Source of the DNA: Auricularia sp. M13
Lineage: Eukaryota; Basidiomycota; Agaricomycetes; Auriculariales; Auriculariaceae
Direction of reading: 5' to 3'
Assembly (NCBI GenBank): GCA_037042915.1
Contig: CM073199.1
Coordinates: 2,170,001 to 2,234,000 of the forward strand
Length of the DNA: 64,000 nucleotides
Below, piece after piece: positions 32,451 through 46,279 of this stretch (position 1 is the first letter of the stretch; every line of letters begins with the position of its first letter). Made by a program: the position numbers and the translations under genes. The notes under the pieces are model-generated. The model was not told where the DNA came from. It worked only from the letters and a program-made list of their open reading frames with translations, and ran no database searches.

Positions 32451-33374
32451 TCACCGCCAGCTCGCGGCCTTGGCGCCGTCGCGCTGTTCGCCGTCGCGCC
32501 TCTCGCCCGCCCAGGCAACTCGCGCGCACTCGCTGCTCACGACGCCGCCCATGCGCCGCCCTCTTGCGCAGGCCGCAGCACACGCATGCCGGCGTCCGTG
32601 CCGCCCGCCAGGCTGTGCAAGCAGCGCCACGCCAGCTCGCGCCTACAGCTCGAGCTGGTGCGGCATGCATGGCGCTCATTTTCCCCTCGCCGCCCTCAGC
32701 GACACTGAAGCCATTCTTTAGCGCCCACACCCCGCGCAACATCATCGGCAACGGCTCCCTTCCGCGGCGGCCTCGATGCTCATTGCCTGACGCGGTGAGC
32801 CCGCGAGCTGCTGCTCTGTGATCTCCAGCTCATCGTTCACGACCTGCAGATTCAGCGCTGAATGTTCGTTCAGCGCTGAATCTTCTCGACGGCGGCGTCG
32901 ACGAGCACGCTCGATCCGCCAATCTCCAAAATATCACCTTACAGGTACGCCTTCGATTCCTCGACGCGCGACGTGACGGGAACTCAGGATGCCTGCTTAG
33001 ATCGGTCATCGACCTCGTCGTGCGTGCTCGCCCTGCCGCGTGGCGAGCAGTTCGAGCTGCTGCCGCTGCTTTGCAGCGGGCGCGCTGCAGCGTCTCGCGG
33101 AAACCCCAAGGCGACATGCAGAGCGCGGGCAGGCGGCAAAGAGCACTCCAGGCTCGGGGAATGCGGGCATAGGTAGAATGCTGTACGTACCGCGCTAACC
33201 AATATAATGCCTGTTGCCCAACTTCCCGTGTGTCTAAGGAACGAATGAGTTTCGGTCTCGCGTGCGCGCAAACTAAATCCACGCACCAAGGACAACATCC
33301 TCGGCATGTCCGAGCTCTCCGTCTCGTTCTCCTCAGCTCGACTGTGACCTAGATAGGACGTCGAGTCGCGTCAA

Positions 33375-34755
33375 GCACCCGCGAATGCTGAGGCTGAGAA
33401 GTACAAAAGTAATGGAAGACCGGACACTAACACGTTACTCACAGGCAATAACAAGACGGGCTACGCGGTGCACGACCTGGAGTCGTACCGCTGTCGACCC
33501 TCAGGCCATTGCGAGGATGGCGGACGCGAATCGGCGGACGCGCAGGTCGCTGGTCGGACGCGGCCGGTCGCGACTCTGCTCTCGTCATCCAACGGCTCAA
33601 TTATCTGCGACAAAAACAACATGAGCGTGTGCGCGTGAACTATGGCTACAGGTACGTACCTTTCACTTTGGATTCTGAAAATATCCTGTCAAAGTCGCGA
33701 CTGGTCAGTACTTGCTCGCGATCAATGTGAAGCTGACCTTTTTTGCGCAGGGATTAGCGATGGACCTCGAATCGTACACCTAAAACCTCCTCCGATTGTT
33801 TGGAGGAGGCGGGATCGGTTTTGCGGATACGAAGATGACTTGCGCGCCGCCGGTGACGGCCGGTCAATACTCTCTCTCCTCCACTCAACCGCGCAATTAT
33901 CTGCAACACAAACTATATCAGCGCGTGCGCGCGATTTAGTGCTACACGTACGTACCATTTTCACTCGAAACTGAAAACATTTTTGCGCAAGTTGTATCTG
34001 ACCGGATTTTAATCTAGAGCACTCAAATAAAATCCAATCAGCGCAGGGACCCCGCTGTGAGACGCGCTCTATGTGGTCTTCTTATAGGTGCGAGTCGATT
34101 TGCGCTATTCGCTGTGCTCATTTACTGACGACTTGTTGTAGATCGGCCATTATCCAGCATGTCGCGCGCTTGCGTCCAGAGGCCTCGGCGCCGCTGAAAA
34201 CGGGCCAAAGACGTTCATTGGATGCACCGCGCTTCTTGCGCGCCATTCAGCTGCGCGTGCAAGGCGCGGTTCGATTCGGACGGTCCTGGTCAGCCCGCCG
34301 ATGCCAAAGTCGCGATCGCAAGCACGGCACGATATTCCGACATAACAACGCTTCCCAGGGCACGTCCATATGCCCATTATGACGCTCACAAAATTTCAGA
34401 GCGCGCGGATAAATGCTGCGAGCTCGAAAACTTCGGCTCGGTCGTCGGAGGGCAACCGACTTCAGCCACGCGCGCACGCAACAATCTCGGCGTTCAATGG
34501 CATTTTCACGAAGGGCTTATACCCCTCGACGACCCCCGCGAAGGAATAACGCCCCGAGTCGGCGTGGAAGCCGCCGACTCGGATTGTGTGGTCTCGGTGC
34601 ATCGAGGCGTACCGCGGACGGTGCGCTCATTATTTCGCGATTCCGCGCTCATGGTATCACTCAGGGGCATTTACTGCATCACCCCCGACCGCAGGAAGCG
34701 CGGATTTGACGGTATGAATTTGGACCGTCCGCAGACGACCGCCGAGCGCGTTTGA
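33375..34755 (+). other. Plus-strand exon/intron tract, unit 4
   Basis: As unit 1, except that the first candidate donor reads GCACCC, not GTACCC. An extra C near 34177 opens a longer alternative frame (34071-34382) through the third intron and into the last exon. The 177-codon frame (34222-34755) is intact. Confidence 0.38.
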
Positions 34756-35104
34756 GCTGACGACCTCGCGCAGACGCCCGCCGCGCGTTCGGACGGCCGG
34801 GGTACGTCGCTGCGACCAACCTGCATCGACAGCTCGCATGCAGAGCGCGCGCTTCGAGCGGTTCGGGTCCTACAGCCTTTGGCCGACCCGACCGACTCGG
34901 ACACTCGTCAGCGCCAGAAACGCGTGCGGCGCGGTATCCCGGCCGCTGGACGTGCGCGACGGTGTGGGGAACCGTATGCATATGCCCGATAGGCAGAAAA
35001 ATGACGGGGTTGATGTGTACGTACCGTAGCGTAGTTTGCGGCAATGAACACGGCATTTTGCACGATCCACCGTTCCGCGCCTCGACGGCGCTGTGTGAAT
35101 GCGG

Positions 35105-35548
35105 CTACAGTATCGGAATGTCAGCGTCAACGATAGTCAGAGCAAAAAATGTGGATTGGCAACGTGCCTGAGTTGACGATCGATGGTGACGCCGACCTGC
35201 GCCGACTGAGTGAACCCCGTCCGACGTTGTCTTGGCCGTCTCCTAATTTGAATTCCAGGAGATGATGATGTATCAGTACATCTCATTGACACAGTTCAAA
35301 TAGAAGACTGACCGTGTGTGTGTGTGACGTCGAGCGCGGCGGCGACGACATTGGTTGAGGTTTGCGGATCGGACGACTTGCACGCGCACGGACGTTCTCT
35401 GCATGCAATCGAGGACAGTGTGAGCTATTGGCAGTGGCAATACAGTGAACAACAACTGCTTACCTGTACAATCGACGGCGAGGTCGGACGACGCGAGGAA
35501 CGACGACGACGCTCGCGGATGGCAGGAACTGCATGCACGCAGCTCCAT
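35105..35548 (-). CDS. Small three-exon gene, 102 aa, unit 4 copy
   Basis: Second fully open copy. Exons are 35464-35548, 35313-35398 and 35105-35242, with introns 35399-35463 and 35243-35312. It translates identically to the unit 2 copy, as far as I checked every coding difference that affects length. TATA box at 35703-35708. Function unknown. Two of six copies sharing an uninterrupted frame across two introns is the main support that this is a gene. Confidence 0.45.
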
Positions 35549-37384
35549 CTGCCAGCGACGGAGCGTGAGCGCGGAGCGTCGACGGCAGCTACGAGCACAC
35601 TACCTGTACCGAGCAGCACGAGCGGTGAGGCGTCGAGGACGACAGGAAGAGCGGAAAGGAAGGGGCAGGTCGGATGCGGAGAGGGAGTCGTTCCGCACCG
35701 ACTTTATACCCTCGTAGGAAGCCTGCCGCGCCCGTATCTATTCCGGGCGGTGACTGCGCAGGCTTACGCGCGGCGGATCGTACGATGGGTGCCGTGCGAA
35801 GCACGACGAGTCGGTGCCGAGGCCCCGGTGTGCCTGTGTAATGCATTTAGCCACCCCGGCGGCGCTCGCGACGTCCATTCCACGCCGCCCGACGCATCCC
35901 CTGCCACGATACTTTGCAAGCACGTTGGATTGGCCATACTCAGCGCGATTAAGCGCCCGTGAAGTAGAGAGCGAGCGCAGGGGGTACCCCTATGCGCTCT
36001 GGACGCGAAAATGGTGCTAGAGCTCGGACACCGCCCAAGCGCCTTTCCTGCGCGTATCATCGGCGGTTCTGACTCGTGATCGACCGGAGATTGATGGCCG
36101 TGCGTTGAGAAGCTCGGGAAACCAAGGGGAACTGAACAGCGTGCGAAATGCGCCGCGTATGCAGATCTCGACCCAGACTTTGTTTCATGACGAATTCTTT
36201 CTTTTCCAAGCAGAATATGAATGCCGTCATCCATGCGCAGCATGTGACGTAGAAGGGAGACAGGCGCCGGCCGGCGGCGGCGAGTTCTGGGTTGTTCTTG
36301 GTGTCTCGAGCGGAGTTTGCACGGTGCCTTCCCGCCCGCTCCCGCACGTGAGAATGAAATTTTCGTTGCCCACAGGCATTCTGACGCTGAATTTGCTTAG
36401 TCAGCGCATGCATCAGCCTGCCTGAGCTCAAATAAGCGCCCGTCATGGCGAGGGTGAGGGGCTGGTGCCCCATACCCCTGGATGTTGAATTCGCGCGTAT
36501 CGTCAAGCGACGCGCCGTAACCGCTACAACTCGGAGGGATCTACACGCCATCAAGCTTCTAATGCGAAGCTGATGGCCGTGAAACCAGGAGAGACCGCGC
36601 TGGGCGCAGTTTCCGCTGAATGCGCGGAATCGCTTCCCAGCCTCCGGCGTGTTTCTGGGCCTCGTCTCGCCAAAGTTTTATGCGGAACAGCTGACCAAGC
36701 CAGTTAGATATTGATTTCCGCAGCCGCACGCCGGGGAAGCTGCTCCAAGACCGCGGCGACTGTCTCTGCGCGGGCGTTGTCCATGCTGGGCGGAGTTCGA
36801 AACATGGCTTCCTGGTCCCGTGCGCGCAATCCAGCCGGTTTTCTGCGCCATTCTGATCCTCGCGCCCCTCAGCTCACGGGCGCTTAATATATTTGAGCAA
36901 ACATGAATTCACTATGCATACATTAATTCTGAAATGAGGTTTTATGTTTCTCAGGCTCATGTGAAGTTCTCGCTGAGTTCTCGACCTTTCCCGCAGCACC
37001 CGTCGTTGCTTCTGCATGGGAGCGCTAATAATTGGTTACTTAAGCCAGCTCCCACTTACTGTGCGGCATAGAATTCACGGCGACGTTTCATAGATGACGA
37101 TGATGGTAGGCCAAATGCGCGCCATCCAGCTCTCTTCGGCGCTTCGGCCTCGGGATACAAATATTGTGATGCATACATGCCCATGTCAATCGATTTCGAC
37201 GTGGGAGTGTGGGAACGCCGGCGGGATGACGAGACGAACCGCCGGTGGCTGCACATCGGCTAAAACTGAATGGCTCGCTTAACCTGACGAAGCGGTCGCA
37301 CCGCCGCGGTTGGTCGTCGGAGAATGAACAGTTTTCATCAGCTCTCTTTGACCTGCGACTCGCTCCTGCTGGGGTTTTGCTCTT

Positions 37385-40291
37385 TATAAATCCCGCTGCG
37401 AAACCCACCTCAACATTTCGCCCAACCCGTCACGCTGCTCTCATGTTGTCCGAGCTCTGCACCATGCGTCTCTCTCAAAACACTCATGCTTTCAAGCATA
37501 TTGCTCTGCTGCACTTGGACGCCGTTGCTGCAACCTGATCACGTGGTCAGCACTGTACAGTTTCTAACTGCTGTTCACAAACTGAATTTCGCTCGTTGCT
37601 TGCAGCAGACACCTGTGTCAGTTTGGATGGCACTGTATTCATGGGAGGTACGTCTCTTTCTTCTTGCTGACGACCGCGGTGTCCTGACTGCCAGTTTTCA
37701 AGTCCGACGCTGGCGCTCTTCTTCTCACCATCATGCACGTCGCTCCTCCGATGGCGCCGTGCACCGCCGCATCGGTGAACGCCAGCAATGGACCACTGAA
37801 CAGTCGCCCGCAGGCGCGCCCGAAACTCCGTGCTCAACCTGGCGGCGGGCCGCAAATCCAAGGACCAGGACACCTGGGTGAGTAAAATTTCGGTCTTCCT
37901 CACGTCACCCTTTCTCTGCCGTCGGACTGGCAAGCCGGTGTTGGTGTGCGGTCATCCAACAGCGCTGATGCTGCGCATCACCGCGTAGCTCGACGAAACC
38001 GGCGACCGCGCCTTCGCATCGAGGGCGGTCCGCATCACGTGATGTTTTCAACATCAGTGTCAGCATGCGCTTGTCCGGACGGATTCATGATTCATTCGGC
38101 TTTCGACGTTATCTCCTCACGAGCGTCACGAGCAATACTGACGCATTTCATTTGTAGGAATACATGCATTCGTCTCCATCGAAGCCTGGGCGCTCCCTAT
38201 GGCCGCCATGGGCACTGAGACGGTGTATCCACCCGCCGCAACGTGCGGCTGGCCCGCGCCGTCCCCACATCTGCCCGACCTCGCGTGTCACGTCCAGCCA
38301 CAAACCTCACCCCGCCGATTTCTCGAGCCCCAGGCCGTCACTATGCGCTTGGACCGTTCTGCGACGCCGTCACTGTGCTTCTCCGTCCGCAGCCACGAGT
38401 GGGCCGCGCACGAGGACGCCGAGCCGCGCTTGGAGTCGCTCTCAGTCACCGTCCTCAAGCAGGTCTCCTTTCTGTAATTGGAACTTGTACGGTGAGTCGC
38501 GTGCTCGTCTCGGGTCGGCTCGCTCACTTCCGAGGTGCAGTGTCGTTTACCGCGGATCACCGCCACGTTCTCCACATCGTCCGCACCGCGGCGATCACAT
38601 CTCGAACACGAAGACGTCGGTGGCCACCGTTATCACTGACCGTTGCCGCCGTCGCCGACTTGATGCCATGCGCGCAAGCAATCAAGGGCGCGCCGCGGCT
38701 ATTTTTTGGATGTCACAAAGGTGCGTCGTTTCGTTCCAACGGCGCCCGCTGTGACTGACTATGCGACGCGCAGATATCTCCTCATACTTGCCCGCACCGT
38801 CGAGTGGGAACCACACCGTGCCGCGGAGGCCGGTGCAGGGCAAGGCTCGCCCACGATCGTCCATGTACCGCGGCCGCTGCGCAGAGAACGTGCTCAGCGC
38901 CGCTCAAACATCGCCGCTGCGGCGGAGCTCGCGGATAGCGATGTGGGTTCAGTGCACAATGCGCGGGACATACGAGCCGCGGTGGGCAAGCACGATGTGA
39001 GTTCGTTTTTGTTTCCCCCTTCCCGCTGCCGACGCTAACAGAAAAGCTCACAGCTCTTCGTGCAGGCTTCCGCTCGTCGTCTCTCGCGTCGGCCACAAGA
39101 ACCAACAGCCGTATGAGTCAGCACACCGCGCGCTTATGCGTGGAGACCGGCGCCTAGTGAGTCATCGTCCGTTTCGTATCTCCCGCGATTCCGCACGCAG
39201 CGAGCGACACGTCGAGCATCTCGCGCCCTCGTGGTGCGCGGACGTGGGCGGACAACTGGGCATTGCATTGCCACGTTGTTTCGCGTGCTGCGCTCGACGG
39301 CGGCCGGCGCTCATCGCAATCTTCGTCCGCCAACGCTGACCCTCTCGCAGATGCATTCGCGCAGCGGCGTGCGCCCCGTCGCCTGCAAGTGGCCTATATG
39401 CATGACATCTACGCCACACCGCGCGCGATGCGCTCAGGACCGGCGCTTAGTGAGTCGCGCGACTTTTTGATTTTCATCGCTAACAGTTTTGGCCGCGGTG
39501 AGTGCTACAGTACTCAGCGTGCGCCCTCGATCTACTCAGGTGATTCGTACGCGTCTCTGAGCTGAGGACGATAGTTTTTTTTATGGTGCGTTGCTCGTCG
39601 CCGCGCGCAGCACCGACGACGTTTGCTGATCAGCGCGCTCAGGTTGTGTTGCCCGCCGCGTCAGGCGGGCTCGCCGCAGTGCTCTAAGACGCTCAGAATG
39701 CTCAGATACCGCGCGCCAAGTCCGGGCCTCGCGCCGTTCGTGAGATCTCGCCGTTCGTGCTCGCTTGCGTCGCCGACGGCGAGGGGCAAAATTTGACTGC
39801 GGCGGCTCGAAACTTCGGCCTCGCTATCGCCAATGGTGACTCACTACTGGCGCCGAAGCCCCAGTGTCGACGTTGCGCGGTTCGACGCGGGTGAGCCATT
39901 TTTGTCGGTTTTGGCCGCAACCGCTCCACAGCGCTGACCGTCATCCGCAGCGCCAAACCACACCACACCGGCGCTTATGCGTCCGAAACGACTCCAGAGA
40001 CGTGCCCCAGCGTGTCTCGCACGACGCCGACGTTGCACACGAATTTTGTGTCCACCGCGGTTCCCATTGCCCACGACGTTTCCGCCGTCCGCTCCCCAAA
40101 CTGCCCCATTTCGCTGTCCGTGTTGTCTCGTACAACAACGGGCACATACCCATTAGTTAGCGCCAATACAGACGTTTTCTTCCTCACCGTCCGAGCCGTT
40201 TGCCGTCCCCAGCAAGCCTCTGGACACCGTTCCTCACGACGTTGAGCCCTCCAAACGCCCAGTTCCCGTTGCTCGCACCTCGCTAAGATAA
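37385..40291 (+). CDS. Multi-exon gene tract of unknown function, unit 4
   Basis: Same tract as unit 1. In the penultimate exon the CCGCGG run is replaced by TTGCGT, which changes residues (LAAVAD to LACVAD) but not the frame. Several other runs are one to two bases shorter (near 38522, 38601, 38888, 39357 and 39414). Confidence 0.36.
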
Positions 40292-40592
40292 CGGCCAGCC
40301 AATGAGAGCCCTCAAAAAACGGCCAAATTTCCCCTCGAAAGTCGGAAAACCTGAAATTTCCGCGATACTTAGGAAACCGACAAAGAAACACGGTACGCCG
40401 AACCAAAGACGCGGCGCATGAGTCGCGCTTTTCTATTGATCGCATAGATAGTGCAGGCGCGGCATGCAAGTGCAACTTGGTCCGATAAAACATATTCTTA
40501 CAACGGACGTATGTATATGCTGGAAACGAACCGAGAGACAGGATAACAAGCCTTTCCAAAAGACAAAAGCACAAAAGCCAGCCACAGCAAGT

Positions 40593-43023
40593 CTACCAAT
40601 CGCTCCCCGACCCCTCCGAGTGCGCGCCGTCGCGCCAGTCTGTGCTCTCGAGGCCGGCCTTGGACACTCTGCGCGTGGGCTGGAGCGTGCGCTCGTCGAC
40701 GGGCGCGCGGCGCTGGTGGCGGTAGCGCCCGCTGGCGTCCTTGACCTCGAGCTCCTCGCCCGCGTCGGCCAGCAGCGCCGAGGTACTGCGGCACGCGCGA
40801 CTCGCTGTGCTGCGGCGGCAGGCTCTCGCGGATGTGCGCCGGCCGCCGCGGGCCCGGCGCCACCGCGTCGCCCGGCACCTGCTGCACGCCCACCGACTTG
40901 CCGCCCAGCTCGCGCTCCTCGAACGTCATCAGCTCAGACACGAACCCGATGTTCGGCGAGATGCCCTTCCGCCGCTCCAGCACGAACGCGTACGCCCGAG
41001 AGAGCGTCCAGTGGTTCGCGTGGATCAGGTATGCCATGACGGCTGTCACCGACCGCGACTTGCCCGCCTTGCAGTGCACGTACGTCGCGCTCGAGTGCAG
41101 TCGTCGCGTCGTCTGCGGTGATGAGAAGGCGTTTGCTGTTGCGGGATGCACTTACCGAGGAACTTGCACACCTCCTGCACGCCCCGCGCGATGTTTTCCT
41201 CCTCCACCGTGTCGCGGATCGGAATGTGCATGTACTTGTCGAATCGCTCCTTGAGGAACAAACCGTGGTCGTCGTCGCACTCTGCCGCAATGTTCAAAAT
41301 GCGTCGAATGCCGTGCTGCTCGAGCGCCTCGACGTGCTCGGGTAAGGTGATTTCTGGGCCAAGGAACAAAAAGTGTGGCAAGATCTCGCTGATGACAAAC
41401 TGCGCCGGCATCTCGCTGCTATCCGGCGTGCTGAGCGGCCGCGCGGTGTGAGGCGAGCGCGGCGACGACGGCGGAGACGACGACGACGAGTCCTGCGAGC
41501 TGCTCGACGACCAGTCGAACCGCGCGTTGCTCGACGTGTCGATCGCGCTATGCGCGTGCACGAGGAACGACGGCGACGGCGGCGGCGGGCCTGTATTCGT
41601 GTTGGCCGCTAACCGCGGGAGGTCGCGAGGAGCGGGAGGGGCCAGCAGCATCGGCGGCGCGCCAGGGAAGCGCTCGCCCTTCCCGCGAATCCCGGACGGC
41701 GGGACGGCGCTGAATGCGAATGGATGGGCCGATGTCGACGCCGAGTCAGTGTTCTGCAGACGAGGAAGGGTGGGGCCAGTGGAAGATGAAGGTCAGCGCA
41801 CGTGAGCAAGATGTCGAGCAAAAGAAAATTGAGGCTGAGAACGCGTGGACGCGATCGCTGTGCTGCGCGCGTTGGACCCGGGCGACGGCGGAGGCAGCGG
41901 GATGTCGATGAGCAGGCGGCCCGCGAGCGCGCAATGATGAGGCGCCGCGTGGGCGGGCACGGGACGCCATGGGAATGGGAGAGTCCCCGATGGACCGGGA
42001 GAGCGGCGCGGTGATGTCGGTACGCAGATGGAAGCACAAGCCGATGCTCGTCCGCTGGCCAGGATTGGAGACGGCGATGCGTGGAGGCTCAGGCTGCAGC
42101 GGCAGATCCGAGGTAATCGATGTAGCAAGGTCTGGCAGCGAGCGCACGAGCTGGAAGCCGCCGCGCGAGACGGTGCCGGAGGGCAGGAGCGCGACGGGCA
42201 CGACGGCGAAGAGCGTCCAAGTCGGGCTGCTCATGTCGGCCTCGTCCATCTCGTTGTCGACGAGCACGACGCTGCGGCCCTATTTTCCGGGCGTCGCGAG
42301 CATGTCGTCCCGGAAGACGCGCGCGGGGTCAGTCGTAATGCATGGCCGCAGGGAGCGGATGGCCTTGAAGCCGGCGCCTGGCATGCGGACGCGCTTGAGA
42401 ATGAGCGAAGGTATAGACAGATTTACAGAGCGCTCAATACGGGCCGGCAGGAAAGCAGGCAGCGGACGCGTGTCAAGCAGCAGCGGCTGGCGCTCTGTTA
42501 GCTCGAGGGTGTGGAACAGCTCGCGTGGATGCATGATCTGCGGATTGTGCACGTCATCGTCGACGGCGTCATTGGGCGTCGCTGGAGACTGCTCGCTGGG
42601 CGTCGCATACTTTGGACTATAAAGTGAGGGGAATATTCGTCTATAGGCGTGCAGTAAACTGAGCCCGGCGTCGATGGCAAGGCCAGACTCGAGGCATTCG
42701 AGCCGCGCCGCCGCGTCCCGTCGTCGGGCCAGCAATGAGCGCGTTGCCTATAGGTCTTAATTGCAGGTTCTGGCGCACTGACTGGCGCAGCTCCTCGAGG
42801 CGGGCGAGCTCCTCGAGCACGGGGTCCGTTGCCGACACGGCCGAGTCGACGAGCGGCTGGTCGACCGAGGGGTGCGACGCGTGGCCGCCGGGGATGGCGA
42901 GGCGCGCAGGCCGCCCAGTCGCTGCTGGGATTGCCCGAGTTTGCCTCCGTCTCTTTCCCCACACCCGCCCACTCTCGCTTCGCCGCGGCACGGGCGCGTC
43001 AGCGCCCGTGCCCTCGTCGTCAT
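40593..43023 (-). pseudogene. MAPK-phosphatase-like copy 4
   Basis: Intron 41113-41155 intact. One extra base in exon 2 (near 41103, GTCGTCGCGTCG) and two missing in the tail (near 40775) disrupt the catalytic frame. A CG-run rearrangement near 42703 affects the N-terminal part. The shared nonsense codon and frameshifts are present. Confidence 0.78.
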
Positions 43024-43505
43024 TCACCGCCAGCTCGCGGCCTTGGCGCCGTCGCGCTGTTCGCCGTCGCGCCTCTCGCCCGCCCAGGCAACTCGCGCGC
43101 GCACCGCTGCTCACGACGCCGCCCATGCGCCGCCCTCTTGCGCAGGCCGCAGCACACGCATGCCGGCGTCCGTGCCGCCCGCCAGGCTGTGCAAGCAGCG
43201 CCACGCCAGCTCGCGCCTACAGCTCGAGCTGGTGCGGCATGCATGGCGCTCATTTTCCCCTCGCCGCCCTCAGCGACACTGAAGCCATTCTTTAGCGCCC
43301 ACACCCCGCGCAACATCATCGGCAACGGCTCCCTTCCCGCGGCGGCCTCGATGCTCATTGCCTGACGCGGTGAGCCCGCGAGCTGCTGCTCTGTGATCTC
43401 CAGCTCATCGTTCACGACCTGCAGATTCAGCGCTGAATGTTCGTTCAGCGCTGAATCTTTCTCGACGGCGGCGTCGACGAGCACGCTCGATCCGCCAATC
43501 TCCAA
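43020..43505 (-). CDS. Unassigned 161-codon frame upstream of phosphatase, unit 5
   Basis: Longest version of the MEIGGSSVLVDAAVEK frame seen in unit 1. The extended part is Arg/Ala-rich and overlaps phosphatase-related sequence in another frame, so only the first 60 or so codons look protein-like. Not recognised. Confidence 0.15.
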   Translation of the reverse strand: MEIGGSSVLVDAAVEKDSALNEHSALNLQVVNDELEITEQQLAGSPRQAMSIEAAAGREPLPMMLRGVWALKNGFSVAEGGEGKMSAMHAAPARAVGASWRGAACTAWRAARTPACVCCGLRKRAAHGRRREQRCARELPGRARGATANSATAPRPRAGGE

Positions 43506-43951
43506 AATATCACCTTACAGGTACGCCTTCGATTCCTCGACGCGCGACGTGACGGGAACTCAGGATGCCTGCTTAGATCGGTCATCGACCTCGTCGTGCG
43601 TGCTCGCCCTGCCGCGTGGCGAGCAGTTCGAGCTGCTGCCGCTGCTTTGCAGCGGGCGCGCTGCAGCGTCTCGCGGAAACCCCAAGGCGACATGCAGAGC
43701 GCGGGCAGGCGGCAAAGAGCACTCCAGGCTCGGGGAATGCGGGCATAGGTAGAATGCTGTACGTACCGCGCTAACCAATATAATGCCTGTTGCCCAACTT
43801 CCCCGTGTGTCTAAGGAACGAATGAGTTTCGGTCTCGCGTGCGCGCAAACTAAATCCACGCACCAAGGACAACATCCTCGGCATGTCCGAGCTCTCCGTC
43901 TCGTTCTCCTCAGCTCGACTGTGACCTAGATAGGACGTCGAGTCGCGTCAA

Positions 43952-45327
43952 GTACCGCGAATGCTGAGGCTGAGAAGTACAAAAGTAATGGAAGACCGGA
44001 CACTAACACGTTACTCACAGGCAATAACAAGACGGGCTACGCGGTGCACGACCTGGAGTCGACCGCTGTCGACCCTCAGGCCATTGCGAGGATGGCGGAC
44101 GCGAATCGGCGGACGCGCAGGTCGCTGGTCGGACGCGCCGGTCGCGACTCTGCTCTCGTCATCCAACGGCTCAATTATCTGCGACAAAAACAACATGAGC
44201 GTGTGCGCGTGAACTATGGCTACAGGTACGCACCTTTCACTTTGGATTCTGAAAATATCCTGTCAAAGTCGCGACTGGTCAGTACTTGCTCGCGATCAAT
44301 GTGAAGCTGACCTTTTTTTGCGCAGGGATTAGCGATGGACCTCGAATCGTACACCTAAAACCTCCTCCGATTGTTTGGAGGAGGCGGGATCGGTTTTGCG
44401 GATACGAAGATGACTTGCGCGCCGCCGGTGACGGCCGGTCAATACTCTCTCCTCCACTCAACCGCGCAATTATCTGCAACACAAACTATATCAGCGCGTG
44501 CGCGCGATTTAGTGCTACACGCACGTACCATTTTCACTCGAAACTGAAAACATTTTTGCGCAAGTTGTATCTGACCGGATTTTAATCTAGAGCACTCAAA
44601 TAAAATCCAATCAGCGCAGGGACCCCGCTGTGAGACGCGCTCTATGTGGTCTTCTTATAGGTGCGAGTCGACGGCGCTATTCGCTGTGCTCATTTACTGA
44701 CGACTTGTTGTAGATCGGCCATTATCCAGCATGTCGCTACGCTTGCGTCAGAGGCCTCGGCGCCGCTGAAAACGGGCCAAAGACGTTCATTGGATGCACC
44801 GCGCTTCTTGCGCGCCATTCAGCTGCGCGTGCAAGGCGCGGTTCGATTCGGACGGTCCTGGTCAGCCCGCCGATGCCAAAGTCGCGATCGCAAGCACGGC
44901 ACGATATTCCGACATAACAACGCTTCCCAGGGCACGTCCATATGCCCATTATGACGCTCACAAAATTTCAGAGCGCGCGGATAAATGCTGCGAGCTCGAA
45001 AACTTCGGCTCGGTCGTCGGAGGGCAACCGACTTCAGCCACGCGCGCACGCAACAATCTCGGCGTTCAATGGCATTTTCACGAAGGGCTTATACCCCTCG
45101 ACGACCCCCGCGAAGGAATAACGCCCCGAGTCGGCGTGGAAGCCGCCGACTCGGATTGTGTGGTCTCGGTGCATCGAGGCGTACCGCGGACGGTGCGCTC
45201 ATTATTTCGCGATTCCGCGCTCATGGTATCACTCAGGGGCATTTACTGCATCACCCCCGACCGCAGGAAGCGCGGATTTGACGGTATGAATTTGGACCGT
45301 CCGCAGACGACCGCCGAGCGCGTTTGA
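43952..45327 (+). other. Plus-strand exon/intron tract, unit 5
   Basis: The second donor reads GTACGCACC (shared with unit 6) and the third GCACGTACC. The last intron is altered inside (ACGGCGC for ATTTGCGC) but keeps its donor, branch site and acceptor. The 177-codon frame (44794-45327) is intact. Confidence 0.37.
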
Positions 45328-45675
45328 GCTGACGACCTCGCGCAGACGCCCGCCGCGCGCGTTCGGACGGCCGGGGTACGTCGCTGCGACCAACCTGCAT
45401 CGACAGCTCGCATGCAGAGCGCGCGCTTCGAGCGGTTCGGGTCCTACAGCCTTTGGCCGACCCGACCGACTCGGACACTCGTCAGCGCCAGAAACGCGTG
45501 CGGCGCGGTATCCCGGCCGCTGGACGCGCGACGGTGTGGGGAACCGTATGCATATGCCCGATAGGCAGAAAAATGACGGGGTTGATGTGTACGTACCGTA
45601 GCGTAGTTTGCGGCAATGAACACGGCATTTTGCACGATCCACCGTTCGCGCCTCGACGGCGCTGTGTGAATGCGG

Positions 45676-46279
45676 CTACAGTATCGGAATGTCAGCGTCA
45701 ACGATAGTCAGAGCAAAAAATGTGGATTGGCAACGTGCCTGAGTTGACGATCGATGGTGACGCCGACCTGCGCCGACTGAGTGAACCCGTCCGACGTTGT
45801 CTTGGCCGCCTCTCTAATTTGAATTCCAGGAGATGATGATGTATCAGTACATCTCATTGACACAGTTCAAATAGAAGACTGACCGTGTGTGTGTGTGACG
45901 TCGGCGCGGCGGCGACGACATTGGTTGAGGTTTGCGGATCGGACGACTTGCACGCGCACGGACGTTCTCTGCATGCAATCGAGGACAGTGTGAGCTATTG
46001 GCAGTGGCAATACAGTGAACAACAACTGCTTACCTGTACAATCGACGGCGAGGTCGGACGACGCGAGAACGACGACGACGCTCGCGGATGGCAGGAACTG
46101 CATGCACGCAGCTCCATCTGCCAGCGACGGAGCGTGAGCGCTGGAGCGTCGACGGCAGCTACGAGCACACTACCTGTACCGAGCAGCACGAGCGGTGAGG
46201 CGTCGAGGACGACAGGAAGAGCGGAAAGGAAGGGGCAGGTCGGATGCGGAGAGGGAGTCGTTCCCGCACCGACTTTATA
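45676..46279 (-). pseudogene. Small minus-strand gene, unit 5 copy
   Basis: TATA box at 46274-46279 and stop at 45676. It carries private changes: one G lost in the AGGAACGAC run of exon 1, CTGGAG for CGGAG in the leader, and an acceptor-side CTCTCTAAT. The frame is therefore broken. Confidence 0.3.

Larger units (their letters stand above)
31738..42311. repeat. Tandem repeat unit 4
   Basis: Fourth unit, 10574 bases. Private single-base changes include GCACCC in place of GTACCC at 33375, which removes the GT of a candidate donor, and GGACGCCGTTG near 37520. The small minus-strand gene at 35105-35548 is fully open, as in unit 2. Confidence 0.97.
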